Assembly (NCBI GenBank): GCA_934045905.1
Contig: OW203763.1
Span: 44,293,941 to 44,357,940 of the forward strand
Length of the DNA stretch: 64,000 nt
Direction: 5' to 3'
From: Leuctra nigra
Taxonomy: Eukaryota; Arthropoda; Insecta; Plecoptera; Leuctridae
Part shown: piece after piece, positions 41,868 to 53,595 of the stretch
Layout: each line of letters starts with the position of its first letter
Numbering within the stretch: position 1 is the stretch's first letter
Notes under the pieces: model-generated
What the model was told of the DNA's origin: nothing
Database searches by the model: none
What the model saw: the letters and a program-made list of their open reading frames with translations, nothing else
Program-made: the position numbers and the translations under genes

Positions 41868-44322
41868 CAATTCAATTCAATTTTCAATTCATTTTATTCC
41901 TGTTAATTACAGATTACATTTAAACATTACATATTATACATTCTTATTACAGAGTTCACAAAATATATAATCGACACAATTTCACAATTTCATTCATTGT
42001 GGAATCCCGCATAAGAGAAACCTCTTGTGTGCGGGCTGATCGTTTTGAAAAAAAACATTTTATTGCCAGCAGTCAGCAGGTATTAAGCAAACATACATAA
42101 TACACTAAAAAAATACAATACATTTATAATACTAAACAATTTTAATAAAGTTACAGTAATTACAGTAATAGAAGATATAGCAACATCAGCATATTATTTC
42201 ACATTTGAAAATTTACATTATAATTTCGAATTCCCCACGTCCAATTACACAGTTCAATTGTCGAAATTTTACAAATTAAGTAAGTCATATATGTCCCTAG
42301 AATCAAGAGAGTCAATCCATTGAGCAATACCATGCTTAAATATAATAACAGAACCCGTCTGTCTGATACATAACGGGAGCTGGTTAAATATGCGTGGTCC
42401 AATATAGTCAACACACCGCTGTCCCATTTTGGTCTGTCTCCACGGAATTTTGAGATCATATTTACTTCGACTCCTAATATTGTAGGCACTGCAGCTTTCA
42501 CCATGATTCAATTTCTTTTTATATTTAGAAAAGTTTTTATGTAGGTAAACAAGCATTGTTTTAATGAAAAGCTGGCGAATGTCCAAAAGTTTAGTTGTTC
42601 TAAAAGTTTCTATTGACGAAAATTGTCTGTTTTTAAATATGATTATTTTAATAACAAGCATTTGTATTGTATTAAGTCTCTGAATCGATGTCTTGCCAGC
42701 CCCACCCCATCCAATAATGCCGTACTGGAGGATGGTCTGCGCTAGAGCTTTGTACACAATAATCATCATGTTTCTGCTCAGAATTTTCCTAAGTCTATAA
42801 AATACAAATAAAATGGTTATTATTTTTTTAATTGTGTGATCAATATGATCCTTCCATTTTAGGTGATTATCAACGGTTATGCCTAGATATTTAACATTTT
42901 CGCCACGTTTGATCACGTAGCAATTACATTCAGTATTTCCGACAGAGTTGATATTGCAATCAGCATTATGAAGTTTAAGAAGCATATTTGATTCTGGTAA
43001 GGTTCGTAAATCGATAGTGTGGAGCAAATAAATAGTTTTTTGTTTGTTAAGGGTTAAAAGGTTATTATTCAGCCAGCTATACATTGTTTTCATAGACTTA
43101 TTTGCATTCTCATAGACATCAGCCCAGCTTTCTCCCTTACATATCAACACAGTGTCATCCGCATAGCTCACTACAGTGCCACCAATATCAAGGTCACACA
43201 GATCATTTATGTAAACAATGAAAAGAATAGGGCCGAGGACTGTGCCTTGCGGGACACCAAAGTTTATAGCTGCTTCTAAACTGTAGTCAGGTCCATTTTT
43301 CACAACCTGCCTCCTATGGGATAGATAATTTTTAAATAAGTCAAGAGTGACTCCGCGAATACCTATATTATAAAGTTTATCTAAAAGCAGCCCATGATCC
43401 ACTGTATCAAAAGCCTTCGCCAAGTCTAGGTAGACTGCAAGTGCTTTCGATCCACTGTCCATAGCTTCAGTTAGTTCAGTTGTTAATTTGTGGATTGCGT
43501 CACTTGTACTAATTTTTGGTCTAAATCCAAACTGGTTTGGGGATAATATATTGTTTAAATGGAGATGGTCTAACAATCTACAGGCTATTCCATTTCAAAA
43601 GGGGAATGGAAACCACGCCCATCTCCCTTGCTATTGGTTGTTGGTTCGAGGCGGGAAACAAATTCATAGAAGCCAACGGAAAAAACTTGCCAGTGCCAAC
43701 TTAGCTGAGAAAGTACTAACATATTACAACAGATTAAAACTACTTTTTAAATGTATTTTGTTGACCCAGGCTATTAAATAGAGGGTTTTACGGCAACAAG
43801 TGATACATTATTTACCTTATGACTGATTTAAAGATCTAGTGGTCGTTCAAACACTTGAGTGATAATCACCACAGCAAAATTTTTATGGTAGTGGTACTGC
43901 AAACTACGCCATCTGTGGGAGAATTGCGAACTTCTTGAAACTTCCATTCCCCTTTTGAAATGGAATAAACTGTATCTTTGATGCACTTCTCTAGTAACTT
44001 TGAAAAATGGGACAACAGTGATATTGGACGATAGTTTTCGGCATTTAGGCGATCACCTTTCTTATAAATCGGGATTACTACTGCTTTTTTCATGGTTTCC
44101 GGAAATACACCGGTCTCAAAACACAAGTTAAATATATATTCTAGTGGAGCAGAAATTAACTTCTTAGCTCGCTTTATGATTCCCACATTTATTCCTTCAA
44201 TGCCGCTAGAGGAATTAATTTTTAAACTATTTATCTGTTTAATTATTTCACCCTGAGTCACAGGCTTCATAAATAAACTATTTGGAGATGAAATGTAGGT
44301 GCCGCTGTCCCTGGCTTTACGA
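41868..44322 (-). pseudogene. Non-LTR retrotransposon RT, interrupted by a MITE
   Basis: The RT domain of a LINE different from the one at 23-24 kb. The first part (44322-43974) has KINSSSGIEGINVG, YKKGDRLNAENYRPISLLSHF and KLLEKCIKD. The MITE at 43580-43973 follows. The rest (43579-42269) has LLDHLHLNNILSPNQFGFRP, LDLAKAFDTVDH, FGVPQGTVLGP, the catalytic YADD, and a long C-terminal domain to 42269. A 3' UTR of about 400 bp ends in an irregular (ATTGA)n tail near 41868, so the 3' end is probably complete while the endonuclease half is missing. The 1.3-kb second block is fully open, so decay is limited. Confidence 0.85.
43580..43973. mobile_element. MITE with about 30-bp terminal inverted repeats, 394 bp
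   Basis: Left end ACAGGCTATTCCATTTC and right end GAAATGGAATAAACTGT are inverted repeats continuing through AAAAGGGGAATGGAA. Possible 4-bp duplication ATCT (43576-43579 and 43974-43977). Reading straight across the insertion keeping both ATCT copies gives the expected RT frame, while deleting one does not, so the duplication call is uncertain. No ORF inside. Confidence 0.75.
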
Positions 44323-44433
44323 GAAACATTGCGATTCGTACATCAGCACAACAAGTGGCGTTTTTGGACTCATCAAGAATATCATTGAGGTACGGTCTCC
44401 GGTACGATTGAACGAAATCGTCATCATCATTAA
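44323..44433 (+). pseudogene. Inverted copy of a CACTA transposase segment
   Basis: These 111 bases are the reverse complement of 45663-45773 in the CACTA transposase remnant, apparently without differences. They encode KHCDSYISTTSGVFGLIK on the plus strand. They abut the 5' edge of the LINE RT fragment. A third, shorter copy of the same words (CTGATGTACGAATCGCAATG) lies at 45480-45508. Confidence 0.75.
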
Positions 44434-44445
44434 CCGAATGATCTA

Positions 44446-44513
44446 CATTCCCGAATGACTTAGAAGTTCGATAAATTATCGAGCTTCTAGTTCGATTAAG
44501 TCATTCCGGAATG
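44446..44513. repeat. Imperfect palindrome, 68 bp
   Basis: The outer arms CATTCCCGAATGACTTA and TAAGTCATTCCGGAATG pair with one mismatch. The inner arms GAAGTTCGATAA and TTATCGAGCTTC also pair with one mismatch. The spacing of the right arms differs, leaving a small bulge. Confidence 0.7.
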
Positions 44514-45250
44514 CAGCTATAAGCAGACTTTGAAGTTCTCACCCTCGTCATGGTAAGTGGATCAATTGTGATTGATAAATTATCGAACTTGTATTCTTTT
44601 TGTTTATCGGTGTTTTTTCACTACATTTCAAACGAAGTTCTGGACAATTTTTTCATAAAAGATTATTACTATCCAGTGCAGAAGGCTAATAATTTCATGA
44701 AACTTGATTTGTAGTTTGTACTTAGCTCGGCATGAAGAAACTCAATTCTGTGTGCAAATAAAACCAAGCTGAGCTTCATGTATGATAGTTCGTATAATTG
44801 TGTGTCAATTAAAATTATAATAAGAATAATGAATCGTTTGACCGATCATTACCAAATTTTGCATTGTCATTGGGACCAGAGTTATCTATGATTGTGTTTT
44901 TTTTGACAAATCTGTGTAATCGAACGTAATGAACTCGGCGTTTTCCTAGTATTTGAATTGTGTCATATTCTAAGACCGATAAAACACATTTGCTATTTAT
45001 ATTTTATTTATTTTTTATTTAAAAAAAATTGATTGATATTGTGCCTAGTATTGCAGATTTATATCAGAATGTTAACATAGTATAAGCTCGCTGGAACAAA
45101 TTTCTTATTTGCGATATAGCGTTGGTTTAAAAGGTATACTTTACCTACTTTAAAAGTAGGTAACTACACTCAAATACAATAACCAAAGGTTATATAATTA
45201 TGTATTTGAGAATGTAGGTTTCTGTGGAAAACTTCCATGGAGTCAGGATG

Positions 45251-45293
45251 ATATGAAGGGATGTGCGTTGAAGGGACGCACATCCCTTCATAT
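45251..45293. repeat. Perfect hairpin, 18-bp stem and 7-base loop
   Basis: ATATGAAGGGATGTGCGT and its exact complement ACGCACATCCCTTCATAT are separated by TGAAGGG. The word TATAATTATGTATTTG occurs before (45194) and after (45291) the hairpin, suggesting an insertion or template-switch event. Confidence 0.75.
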
Positions 45294-46535
45294 AATTATG
45301 TATTTGCTACACTTTACACAAAATTACGAAAATATACAGTTCATTAATCAATAATCATCATGTTTAATTGTTTTATCCAACAAAATGTTGAAATGTTTTA
45401 GATTTTCAGACCAAAATGGTGGAGTAGATTGTATGGTAATCGGACAGTTTACCTACGGACACATTACCATCATTACTCGCTGATGTACGAATCGCAATGT
45501 TTCCCAGTAAGCATGGTAACGCTCGTCAGTCGTACCATGACGCTCGTCATGGTAACTGGATCGATTGAGATCATGTCGTCAGTCCTTGAGCAGGTTTTCA
45601 TGTATGAGAGTTCGTTGATTTTGTTTTGATATCTTAAAATTACAGGCTCCACTTTCAGAACATTAATGATGATGACGATTTCGTTCAATCGTACCGGAGA
45701 CCGTACCTCAATGATATTCTTGATGAGTCCAAAAACGCCACTTGTTGTGCTGATGTACGAATCGCAATGTTTCCCAGTTCTTTTGTAACACTGTGATTTG
45801 TACACCGTACCCTTCACTCGCACCCGCTCGAACTCCCACATCTCGCATCCATTTTCAGTGTTTATCAGTGCTTCTACACGCTGATCCTGGCAACGCGCTC
45901 CAGATCCCAGTGGTTCAACAAGAGCATAATTCAATTGCATGAAACCCGTGAACTGATCAAATAAACTGAGAACATTGGGGTTATCGCAAACGCTGTCTCG
46001 CAATTCAATTATGTTCTTCTAAATTAATGTTTTTGTCACAACTTGCTTGAGGACACCTTTCGGCCCTTTAACCATCTTTTGGAAAGAATGGATCCCCAAT
46101 TCAAACGAGAACGCTGATGTAGCCCATAACGGTCCAGACATGCGAACGGATTTCACAAGATGAGACATCAAATGAATGTTAAAATTCATCTTCTTCGCAC
46201 CATACAAAATGTCCATCCCGCAAACAAACTGGAGTAGCAGGTCTTCGGCTTGGTTCATGTCTTCTCTTGAGATTGATGTTTGCAGTAACAGAAACACGCT
46301 CTGTGCGAGGTACGACAAGTGGAGGATGTAGGTGGCAGGTAAAAGATCAACCAAGCATGGAATGCTATAGAATAGCAGCCACATCCTCCACTCCGTCGCC
46401 TTCCAGTTGCTATGTTTCCTGAGCGGTCGAGGGGTGCGGTGAACTAGCTGGGGAGAGAGTATTTTGCACAATCGACTGTCGATTACGTCCTTTCTCCGTT
46501 GTGATCCAATGTAATACGGAGATCTAGGGAATTAA

Positions 46536-47472
46536 CCACTAGAACGCTCCGCCTCCTGATACGTCACGAGTCACGTGACCCAAGTGGCGGGAACATGGTT
46601 GTGGGCCAGCTCGTCGCCGCGCGCCATTAGAACACATAGGGAAGTCAGTTCGGTTGATTCAAAAATCGTATTTCAGTGGCGAAAATGGTACCGAAATGTG
46701 TTGTGTCGGGGTGTAACATCAGCACAAAAGTTCCCTGAATAACATTTCATAGAAAAGAGAGAATTATAAGAATTCGATTGAACGAACGGCTGTTTGCTGT
46801 GTTGGCAAAGCGACCGTGTTTTATTTGCTTGTTTAATTCCCTATACATGTACATAATTCCCTAACTTGACTCATTTGATCATCCTGCTATATAGGTGATT
46901 ACCAAGTGCAATGCCTTCATACCTTCATACCTAGACGAAAATATTTACTTACTTCTAGTTTAGACCTACAAGAGTAAAAAATGCCACCAACAAACTGTTT
47001 GTAGGTAAGTGGGTGGGTATAGGTAGGTATGTAGAAATAATCAACAAACCGTCAATAAATCCGTGAATAATAAACATCCGTTATAAAAATAACGTTCACC
47101 AGTGAATTATTCCTATTTAGTATAGGTACCTATAGATTGCTTACATAAATGTAGAGAGTAAGAAATATTCAGCTTCCCGCGCTAGCAAAAGCCAGGAATC
47201 AACACATTTGTCTGAAGTCCATATCTCGGTATAATATCCACTCACCAACAAACTATAACATTCTTTGAGTAGCCAATGGCCTTCCTACTTGCCTACATAC
47301 TTCATAAAATAACTTTGATTAAAACAATATAACTTTTTTAACGATTTTATCGACGTAAGTTGCTGCAGGAATCTTACGGCATCCTTGTTGGCCGGCAGAA
47401 CTTGGGCCACGACAAAGCTGCCCCCTAGCGGCTGAGACGCGAACAAAAGTTAACTCCGCCCCGTTCTAGTGG
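46536..47472. mobile_element. piggyBac-like nonautonomous element, 937 bp
   Basis: Termini CCACTAGAACG and CGTTCTAGTGG are inverted repeats, flanked by TTAA at the left (46532-46535) and TCAA at the right (47473-47476), consistent with a TTAA target duplication with one mutation. It splits the CACTA transposase. At 46685 an ATG opens a short zinc-finger-like start (MVPKCVVSGCNIS) reminiscent of a THAP first exon, ended by a TGA. Confidence 0.65.
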
Positions 47473-48578
47473 TCAATTCTGTCCAAACATCCATCAGCTG
47501 GCGTATCACGCCCTGCAGCACAGAATGCATATAGTCCGGTGAGAATCCCCATACCATATTGAATTCTGGTAATGCAATAAGTGGACTGGATGTAGGTTTA
47601 AATCCACGAACCTTTTCGTTCAACTCTTCAGCCAAGGTGATGTCAGCACGGGCCTCTTCATCCGTTCTATCACGATACATGGGCACGTCAATGGAATACT
47701 TGATGGTATTCTCTACACGTTTCCCTGGATGATAACAAAACCCACAGCCAGAGTACCGATTGAATTGTGTGCTTCCCTGCAGCATGGGTCTAGCGACAGT
47801 GTCAACAGCGCAGCAGTGGGCAATCAGCCGAGATGTCACAATGTCGTTTCCCATCCGCCACTTTACACCCAAGCTAATTTTGTTTCCTTGCTCTACGAAT
47901 TTCTCCAAATATATTTTTATTACAGGATCTGATCGCCCATACCATAATCCCGCCAATATGGTGTTGTTAAATCTAGCTGTCGGAATGATTTCGTTAATGT
48001 GCAGCTGTATGGGCCACATAGTGTTTCTTGATGATTTGAAGACTGGAGCTCCGTCTGTGTTAAAGTTATACGTGAAGTTAATTCCGTCATGACGAACCTG
48101 TCCCTCCTTTTCAGATTTTTGTAGAGTATGGAGTCGTATACGTCGTGAATTCGTGTACTGTTGTTTGCGGTCGGAAGTCTGATTTGTTTATTTACGTAGG
48201 ATCTTTGTAAAAATGTTTTAATCTGTTTCGGTAAAACTAACATTAAAAAGAAACTGCCTTTGGAAAACGAAATAGGCCTGTCAACCTTACAAGTGTTGCA
48301 CATTATCCTTGTGTTTACCTTGGACAACAATCCGTGAATAGACGTTAACATGCACTTACATTTCTCGCAAAAGAAGTGAAATGTTGCACCTGCCATGCCG
48401 CTTGGAACAAGTCTATTCATCAGATAATTCGAGGGTCTCATAACTTGGGTCCCGATTATGGTATTTATGAGTACTATTAAGTCTCTCTTTGCAACTCCGG
48501 TTAGGGAGTGACGCATGAAAAATGCCATCAGCAGCAAAATGATTTATCCCTTTTTTATACCAGTATCATTGATGGGCG

Positions 48579-49507
48579 TAGGGATTTTGAGTGTGGAAAA
48601 AAAACCGTTTTTTTTTCGGGAAAAAACCGAGCTTTTTTGGTTTTTTTCCTGGAGGTGGGAAAAATAGGGTTTTTTTGGGAAAAATTGAAAATTATTATTT
48701 AATTGTTTCTTAATAACATTTTATGTTCAAATTGTATATTGGGGGATTTAAACTATATTTTGGCATGAACATGACTTAGGGGAGTGAAGATTGTAGAATT
48801 TCATATACAGTCAATAAGGAAATGCATTCTCAATGCATTGTAAATGATAAATTTATTGAGATTCTCGAAATAAAAAACTGATAATAATATTATATGAATG
48901 AGATAATATTGTTATTTTAGAAATTGTAAAATAAATATGCTACAGATCCCGTCAGAGGGAGATAGGAGCTGTAAGAGGAGGACACTCCCACTGCTTTGCA
49001 AAAGGTCGAAGATTTTTAAAACATCAACTCACGGCTAAGTTAAGAAATTACTTAATAGCATTTTATTTTAGTAGGTACAGAAAAGGACGTAATAATCTAA
49101 GTTTTGGTGAAAGACTTTCTTTTGTGCAGTATCGAAAAATTAATTCGTCGATGTACACTCGGCCAAACAAAAATTGATTGTTGATTAAATTTGATTGACT
49201 GATAAATGTTAGATTGCACCATCCGAAGTCAGTCCAAGCGATCTCCTTGTCTCACTCTAGTAGGTGACCCCACATTTCAACGATAATAACAAGCTTTGAT
49301 TGGTATGGGACATGACCAGCAGTCATTCAAATTTGATCAACGATCAATGTTTGTTTGGCCGAGTGTACATACCTACCAAACAACAAAAAAATACGAAATA
49401 TGAGCTAAAATCAATTTTTCCCAAAATGCCCGTTTTTTCCGGAAAAAACCCAAAAGAAACCGGTTTTTTTCCTCAAGAATTCTCGGTTCGGAAAATTTGG
49501 AACCCTA
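48579..49507. mobile_element. hAT-type nonautonomous element, 929 bp
   Basis: Termini TAGGGATTTTG and its partner GGAACCCTA, flanked by the exact 8-bp duplication GATGGGCG (48571-48578 and 49508-49515). The terminal regions are rich in AAAAAACC/GGTTTTTT runs. It interrupts the second exon of the CACTA transposase and contains a smaller mariner-type MITE. Confidence 0.85.
49156..49365. mobile_element. Tc1/mariner-type MITE, 210 bp, nested
   Basis: Termini CACTCGGCCAAACA and TGTTTGGCCGAGTG are exact inverted repeats flanked by TA on both sides (49154-49155 and 49366-49367). Subterminal homology continues (ATTGATTGTTGAT against ATCAACGATCAAT). It lies within the hAT MITE at 48579-49507. Confidence 0.8.
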
Positions 49508-49534
49508 GATGGGCGTATTCAATTCGTCGCTGTC

Positions 49535-49740
49535 AAATGGATTTTCCTCCTCCTCCTCCTCCTCCTCCTCCTCCTCCTACTCCTACTCTTCCTCCTCCTC
49601 TTGCTCTTCAACTTCCTCATCGCCATCCTCCTCCTCTTCTTCTTCTATCTCCTCCACATGGTAATCAGCCTCATCTTGGGTTGCCTCCTCCTCCTCCTCC
49701 TCCTCCTCCTCCTCCTCCTCCTCCTCCTCCTCCTCTTGCT
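49535..49740 (-). repeat. (GAG)n tract coding for poly-Glu in the CACTA exon
   Basis: Runs of TCC/CTC on the plus strand read as Glu codons on the minus strand, interrupted by DEADYHVEEIEE. Length slippage here probably caused the change of frame relative to the upstream DEQLEQEEMDAQGEKET segment. The plus-strand Pro-rich and Leu-rich frames over this tract are shadows. Confidence 0.65.
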
Positions 49741-50028
49741 CCTTCTCCTTCTTGGGATGTCGCCATTTCTTCCTCCTCCTGCTGAACGTCTTGCGTTTCT
49801 TTCTCGCCCTGCGCGTCCATCTCCTCCTGCTCCAGTTGTTCATCCTGGACGACCATCGGGATCAAATCCCCATTAAGTTCAGGATTCTCTATAACAATTA
49901 CATACTAGGTGAGGAGCATAGCAATTATTGTCCATGAAGCATATTTTTATTACCACAAATATCATATGCAAATGTAATATATTTTATTTAAAACAAATAT
50001 TCAAATATTTCAAAACAAGTTTTTAAGG

Positions 50029-50205
50029 GCGGTCACAAATTTTTCCCGCACACGGTCGGTTTAGAGCGGTTTTAGAGGGAAATACGAAGTATAAATTGCC
50101 ATATTTGGCAAACGGTTGAATATCGAAAAAGCAATACTTAGGTGACATGTTTATTATTTCGCATTTCACTCTATAACCGCTCCAAACCGATCGTTGGCGG
50201 GATTT
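50029..50205. mobile_element. Short copy of the GCGGTCA MITE family
   Basis: It begins GCGGTCACAAATTTTTCCCG and ends AAACCGATCGTTGGCGGGAT, sharing GAGCGGTTTT and TGCCATATTTGGCAAACGG with the larger copy at 53596-54047. Its interior is shortened. It lies in the presumed large CACTA intron. Confidence 0.65.
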
Positions 50206-50420
50206 TTTTTTATAATTTTCGGTAATTGATGCCTAATTATTACTCAAAATTATGACCTATTATGTCTGAAAACTTAAAAAATGTGATAAAAATATTGGTT
50301 CCGAACTTTGAATGACCTTCTTAGTTCTTGATCGGACCATGGAGTTATAAAATTATACCTCCATGATCGGACAACAGTCTAATATCACATTTCAGTTCTG
50401 TACATTGAGTCAATAAGCTG

Positions 50421-51442
50421 ATTGAGCGAGCGTAGCGAGCGTCACCACGGTACTCTTATGGCACTTTCTCTGTGTGTTTGTTTTTTTTTTTTTTTTTTTT
50501 TTTTTTTTTGTGGTCACAGCCCAGGTCACACCGCTCAAGCAATCGATCTGAAATTTTGTACACATACTAACGTACTCTATGCGGTCCCTGGGATCGTTTT
50601 TGAATGGGCTCCCGTGATTGGTTCAAATTTAAAAAAAAATATATTTCGATTGGTTGCTTCGATCAATTTGAAATTTAGCAAAAACATTGCAACCAACATT
50701 GTACCCAATCATAAAAAGTTTCAGCCAAATCCTCCTATTGGTTCAAATTTAAAACCATTTTTCATGTGATTTTTGACATTTAAACTAGAACAGATTGACC
50801 GATCAACTTAAAACTTCGCGTGGTCATTGGTACCAACATTTTAGGTATTTTTGCCAATTTTCAGTCTAATCTGTCGTTATTTTCAAAAGTTTTGTCATTT
50901 AAAGGTCATTTTATTCCATAATCTTGAAAAATGTATACTAAATTGTCATCCCTGCCTTCTTTAAGCTTCTGTTCCAAGGCAAGGCCTGTAGAGCAGCCAA
51001 GCTATCCACAATGTACAGTAAAATGAAAGCATTTCTGAGCTAGCGCATAAAATCGGATGCAGTACGAAGGCCAAATCCTCTAATTGGTTTAAGTTTAAAT
51101 AATTTCTTCTGATTGGTCGACAATAAAAATGTTCACATTAAGTTCAAATTTTGCATGGTGATCAAGACCAACTTAATAGTAAATTTTACATATTGTTAGC
51201 CGAATCAGTCAAGTATTAATTGTAATTTTACGAGTTTAGTATGGGATGTCACAAGAGATTTCTGGAGAAGATATGTAGGTAAGACTTCACGACACAATGG
51301 ATCTGTTATTCATCCAGAGTATTATGGAGATTGAAAAATTGCAGAGAAAATCGTCTTGTGCCGTGTCGTGTATCGTTACTATTGGGATGTTGCATGTTCT
51401 GTGCTCGCTCATCAACGCGTTACACTGAGCGTTTTCCTAGTA
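50421..51442 (-). repeat. Interspersed repeat family R, copy iv (1,022 bp, inverted)
   Basis: The reverse complement of copy ii over its whole length with few differences, starting ATTGAGCGAGCG and ending GCGTTTTCCTAGTA on the plus strand. It includes the T run near 50481-50509. It lies 18 kb from copy ii, inside the presumed CACTA intron. Confidence 0.8.
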
Positions 51443-53208
51443 AATATGATCCCATGGGCGCCGGCAGGATTTCTGCTAGGGTTAGTGTTAACGGGGGGGG
51501 GGGGGAGGGCACCTACCCCGCAGGGCGTTTTTTGTTTTTTTACACTCTGAAATGTGAAAACGCGTGAAGAAAGCGTCTCCCCCCACATAAAAAATACCAT
51601 AAATAAGTCACGTGACGGCGATAATACAAATTGTTCCAGCTGTCTTCAATGAATGTATAGCAACCTTTTACTTTTTCTAATCAATTCTGAATTATTTTTC
51701 GGTATAAATGTGTCTCCTGTTGATGAATGGTGCCCAACAAAGTTATTCCTACTTGGAAGAACATGCTACGTATCTGATAACCATTTTTTGACGTTTCAAT
51801 TTTGGGATTTTACCCGCATAATACTCCAAAACTCTTCAAAACACGATTACGGTCCACTTGGTGTTGAAAACGACGGAAGTCCAAAGATATTTGTCCTAAA
51901 ATTAATTTAAAAAATGCGTTTTGTAGAGAAAGGAATTTAGAAGAACAAAGCAATTCAGAATTGTCAATAATTATCAAAATGAAACAAGAAATGGGATCGC
52001 AAACACACTCGAACATAAAATAAGCAGTTTTTATAGAGTACCTGTTACGTGTATCACGTCATATCAAGTAAACGGGAAGAGATATAGATTTGAATTTTTT
52101 CAAAAAACATCACTAAAAATTTGTGCTCATGATGACGGCGCCATATGTAGTGTACATATTATGTTTGTTGCTTTATAATTGAAAGAAGACGCTGGAGTTA
52201 AAAAATCTTTGTTCCGTTGCTGCGCAGGCAAGCCCGCGGAACCAATCACAGCGCACCGTGCGTCGAGTAATGCTAGAAGTGTGAGTGAGAGGGGGATATA
52301 GTGTGAGTGAGAAAGAAGATATAGTGGTAGTGTCTGCCAATAAAGCTGAAGTGCGAATTTGCCATTCTTTTACCAAATACATTAATAATAGTAACCTTCA
52401 GGTGAAACACCATTTATTAATGTATTTGCTTTTACCATTATTTTACCCATATCATGGAAACCAGTAATTTTCTGATGTATTATTATAAGATGTGTTTATG
52501 ATGTGTTTAATTTATGTGTTTCTATCACAAACTGGCCCATTTTTATTCTAATATTGCAAATCCAAATTTGACCTAACATCCAATCAAAATATTTACAAAT
52601 TTGTTTTGCACTGTAGCTTATTATTGATAAGCTGTGGTTGCTGAGTGGTACAATTTTTACATGTTTATCACTAAGCCCTGTCTGTCGCTATTGTTCGCTG
52701 TTCGGTTATTGCAATGTTTGTAAAATTGTGACAGAGCCAAAACATTCCCCGATCTGATTCGTACCGATTTTCAATTCGGCATTAAATAATTGTGACGTCA
52801 AAAGTAAAAAAACGTATCTCTGTAAAACGATCCAGAATCATCTAACAACCATTCTTGGACAATGCGAAGTCACAGTACGTAGTTTTGGGTCCGCCGGATC
52901 GGTCGAAACTCGTAATATCTGGGGTTCTTCATTCACTAGCTAAAATCTTCTAAGACGATCCCTCATTGGCTTCGGCATCAGTAACTACAAATTGACAGCC
53001 AATGAAATCCGTTGCTATAAAGTACTTTGTCTCCGGTTCTACCCCGCAGCGAAAAGCACTGATTCACAGGAAATGACAATTTGCTTTTCAGAAATACCTG
53101 ATATTGATCTTTGAAAAGGCAGTGATGTTTCATACAAACCAAACTCATTATGGCGTTTTACCGACCTTGTATTATATAAAGTAATATTATATTATAGTAA
53201 AAACTTAC
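51443..53208. other. Noncoding interval (presumed CACTA intron)
   Basis: No coding sequence or clear repeat. It contains a G run near 51491-51507 next to GGGCGCCGGCAGGATTT. Short open frames (51653-51910, 52285-52467) show no family features. Confidence 0.5.
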
Positions 53209-53595
53209 CACGTCTTTGTTGATCCAACTTGGCTTGTCTATTTTTCCTCTTGTTGCGGGTTGATTTTGGAATTTCTGTAATTCCTGTACGTGGATCTAAG
53301 TACAACTTTAATCGCTTTCGTACACTCATTTTTCAAATATGTTGACGTAATATGTACGGAGAGATTCACTTTATTCAAACTATTTAAATAATCACTATGA
53401 GAAATAACTAAAGCGAGGCTATTAAATGCAGCTAACACAAACTCATTCAAATGACCTGAACAATTAACCAAGACGGAATGAAAGATTTTACGAATTTACC
53501 CGGAGAAGGACAGATTGTTTTCGCAGTAGGTTGGAAATTCTAATGACTCATTGCATCATTATCGCACAAATTAGGTATGCGGGGTGTGGGGAGTT

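Larger units (their letters stand above)
44434..45472. other. Noncoding interval with hairpins
   Basis: It contains an imperfect palindrome (44446-44513), a perfect 18-bp-stem hairpin (45251-45293), and a fragment related to repeat family R in inverse orientation ending CGTTTTCCTAGTAT near 44954. CATGGTAA-TGGATC near 44550 recurs near 45549. No gene. Confidence 0.55.
45473..53329 (-). pseudogene. CACTA (EnSpm)-type transposase gene, multiply disrupted
   Basis: Order on the minus strand: a candidate first exon (53329-53209, starting MSVRKRLKLYLDPRTG, GTAAGT donor); a second exon from 49888 (acceptor TTATAG) whose phase matches (GAG across the junction) and which is Glu-rich; then a hAT MITE; then MRHSLTGVAKRDLIVLIN and a CxxC-type region (48537-47920); then WPIQLHINEI, CGFCYHPG and GFSPDYMHSVLQGVIRQL (48019-47450), which resemble animal CACTA transposases; then a piggyBac-like insertion; then WKATEWRMWLLFYS and MSGPLWATSAFSFE (46471-46022); an in-frame TAG at 46019-46021; and the C-terminal part to 45473. 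Frame changes and nonsense codons make it inactive. The exon 1 link is inference. Terminal CACTA repeats were not found. Confidence 0.7.

Noticed and set aside
49300..49876. Plus-strand frames rich in Pro and Leu
   Set aside because: They are translations of (TCC)n and (CTC)n tracts; the minus-strand Glu-rich frame joins CACTA transposase sequence on both sides and is the better explanation.
51653..52467. Short plus-strand frames in the presumed CACTA intron
   Set aside because: No domain, composition or splice-site support.
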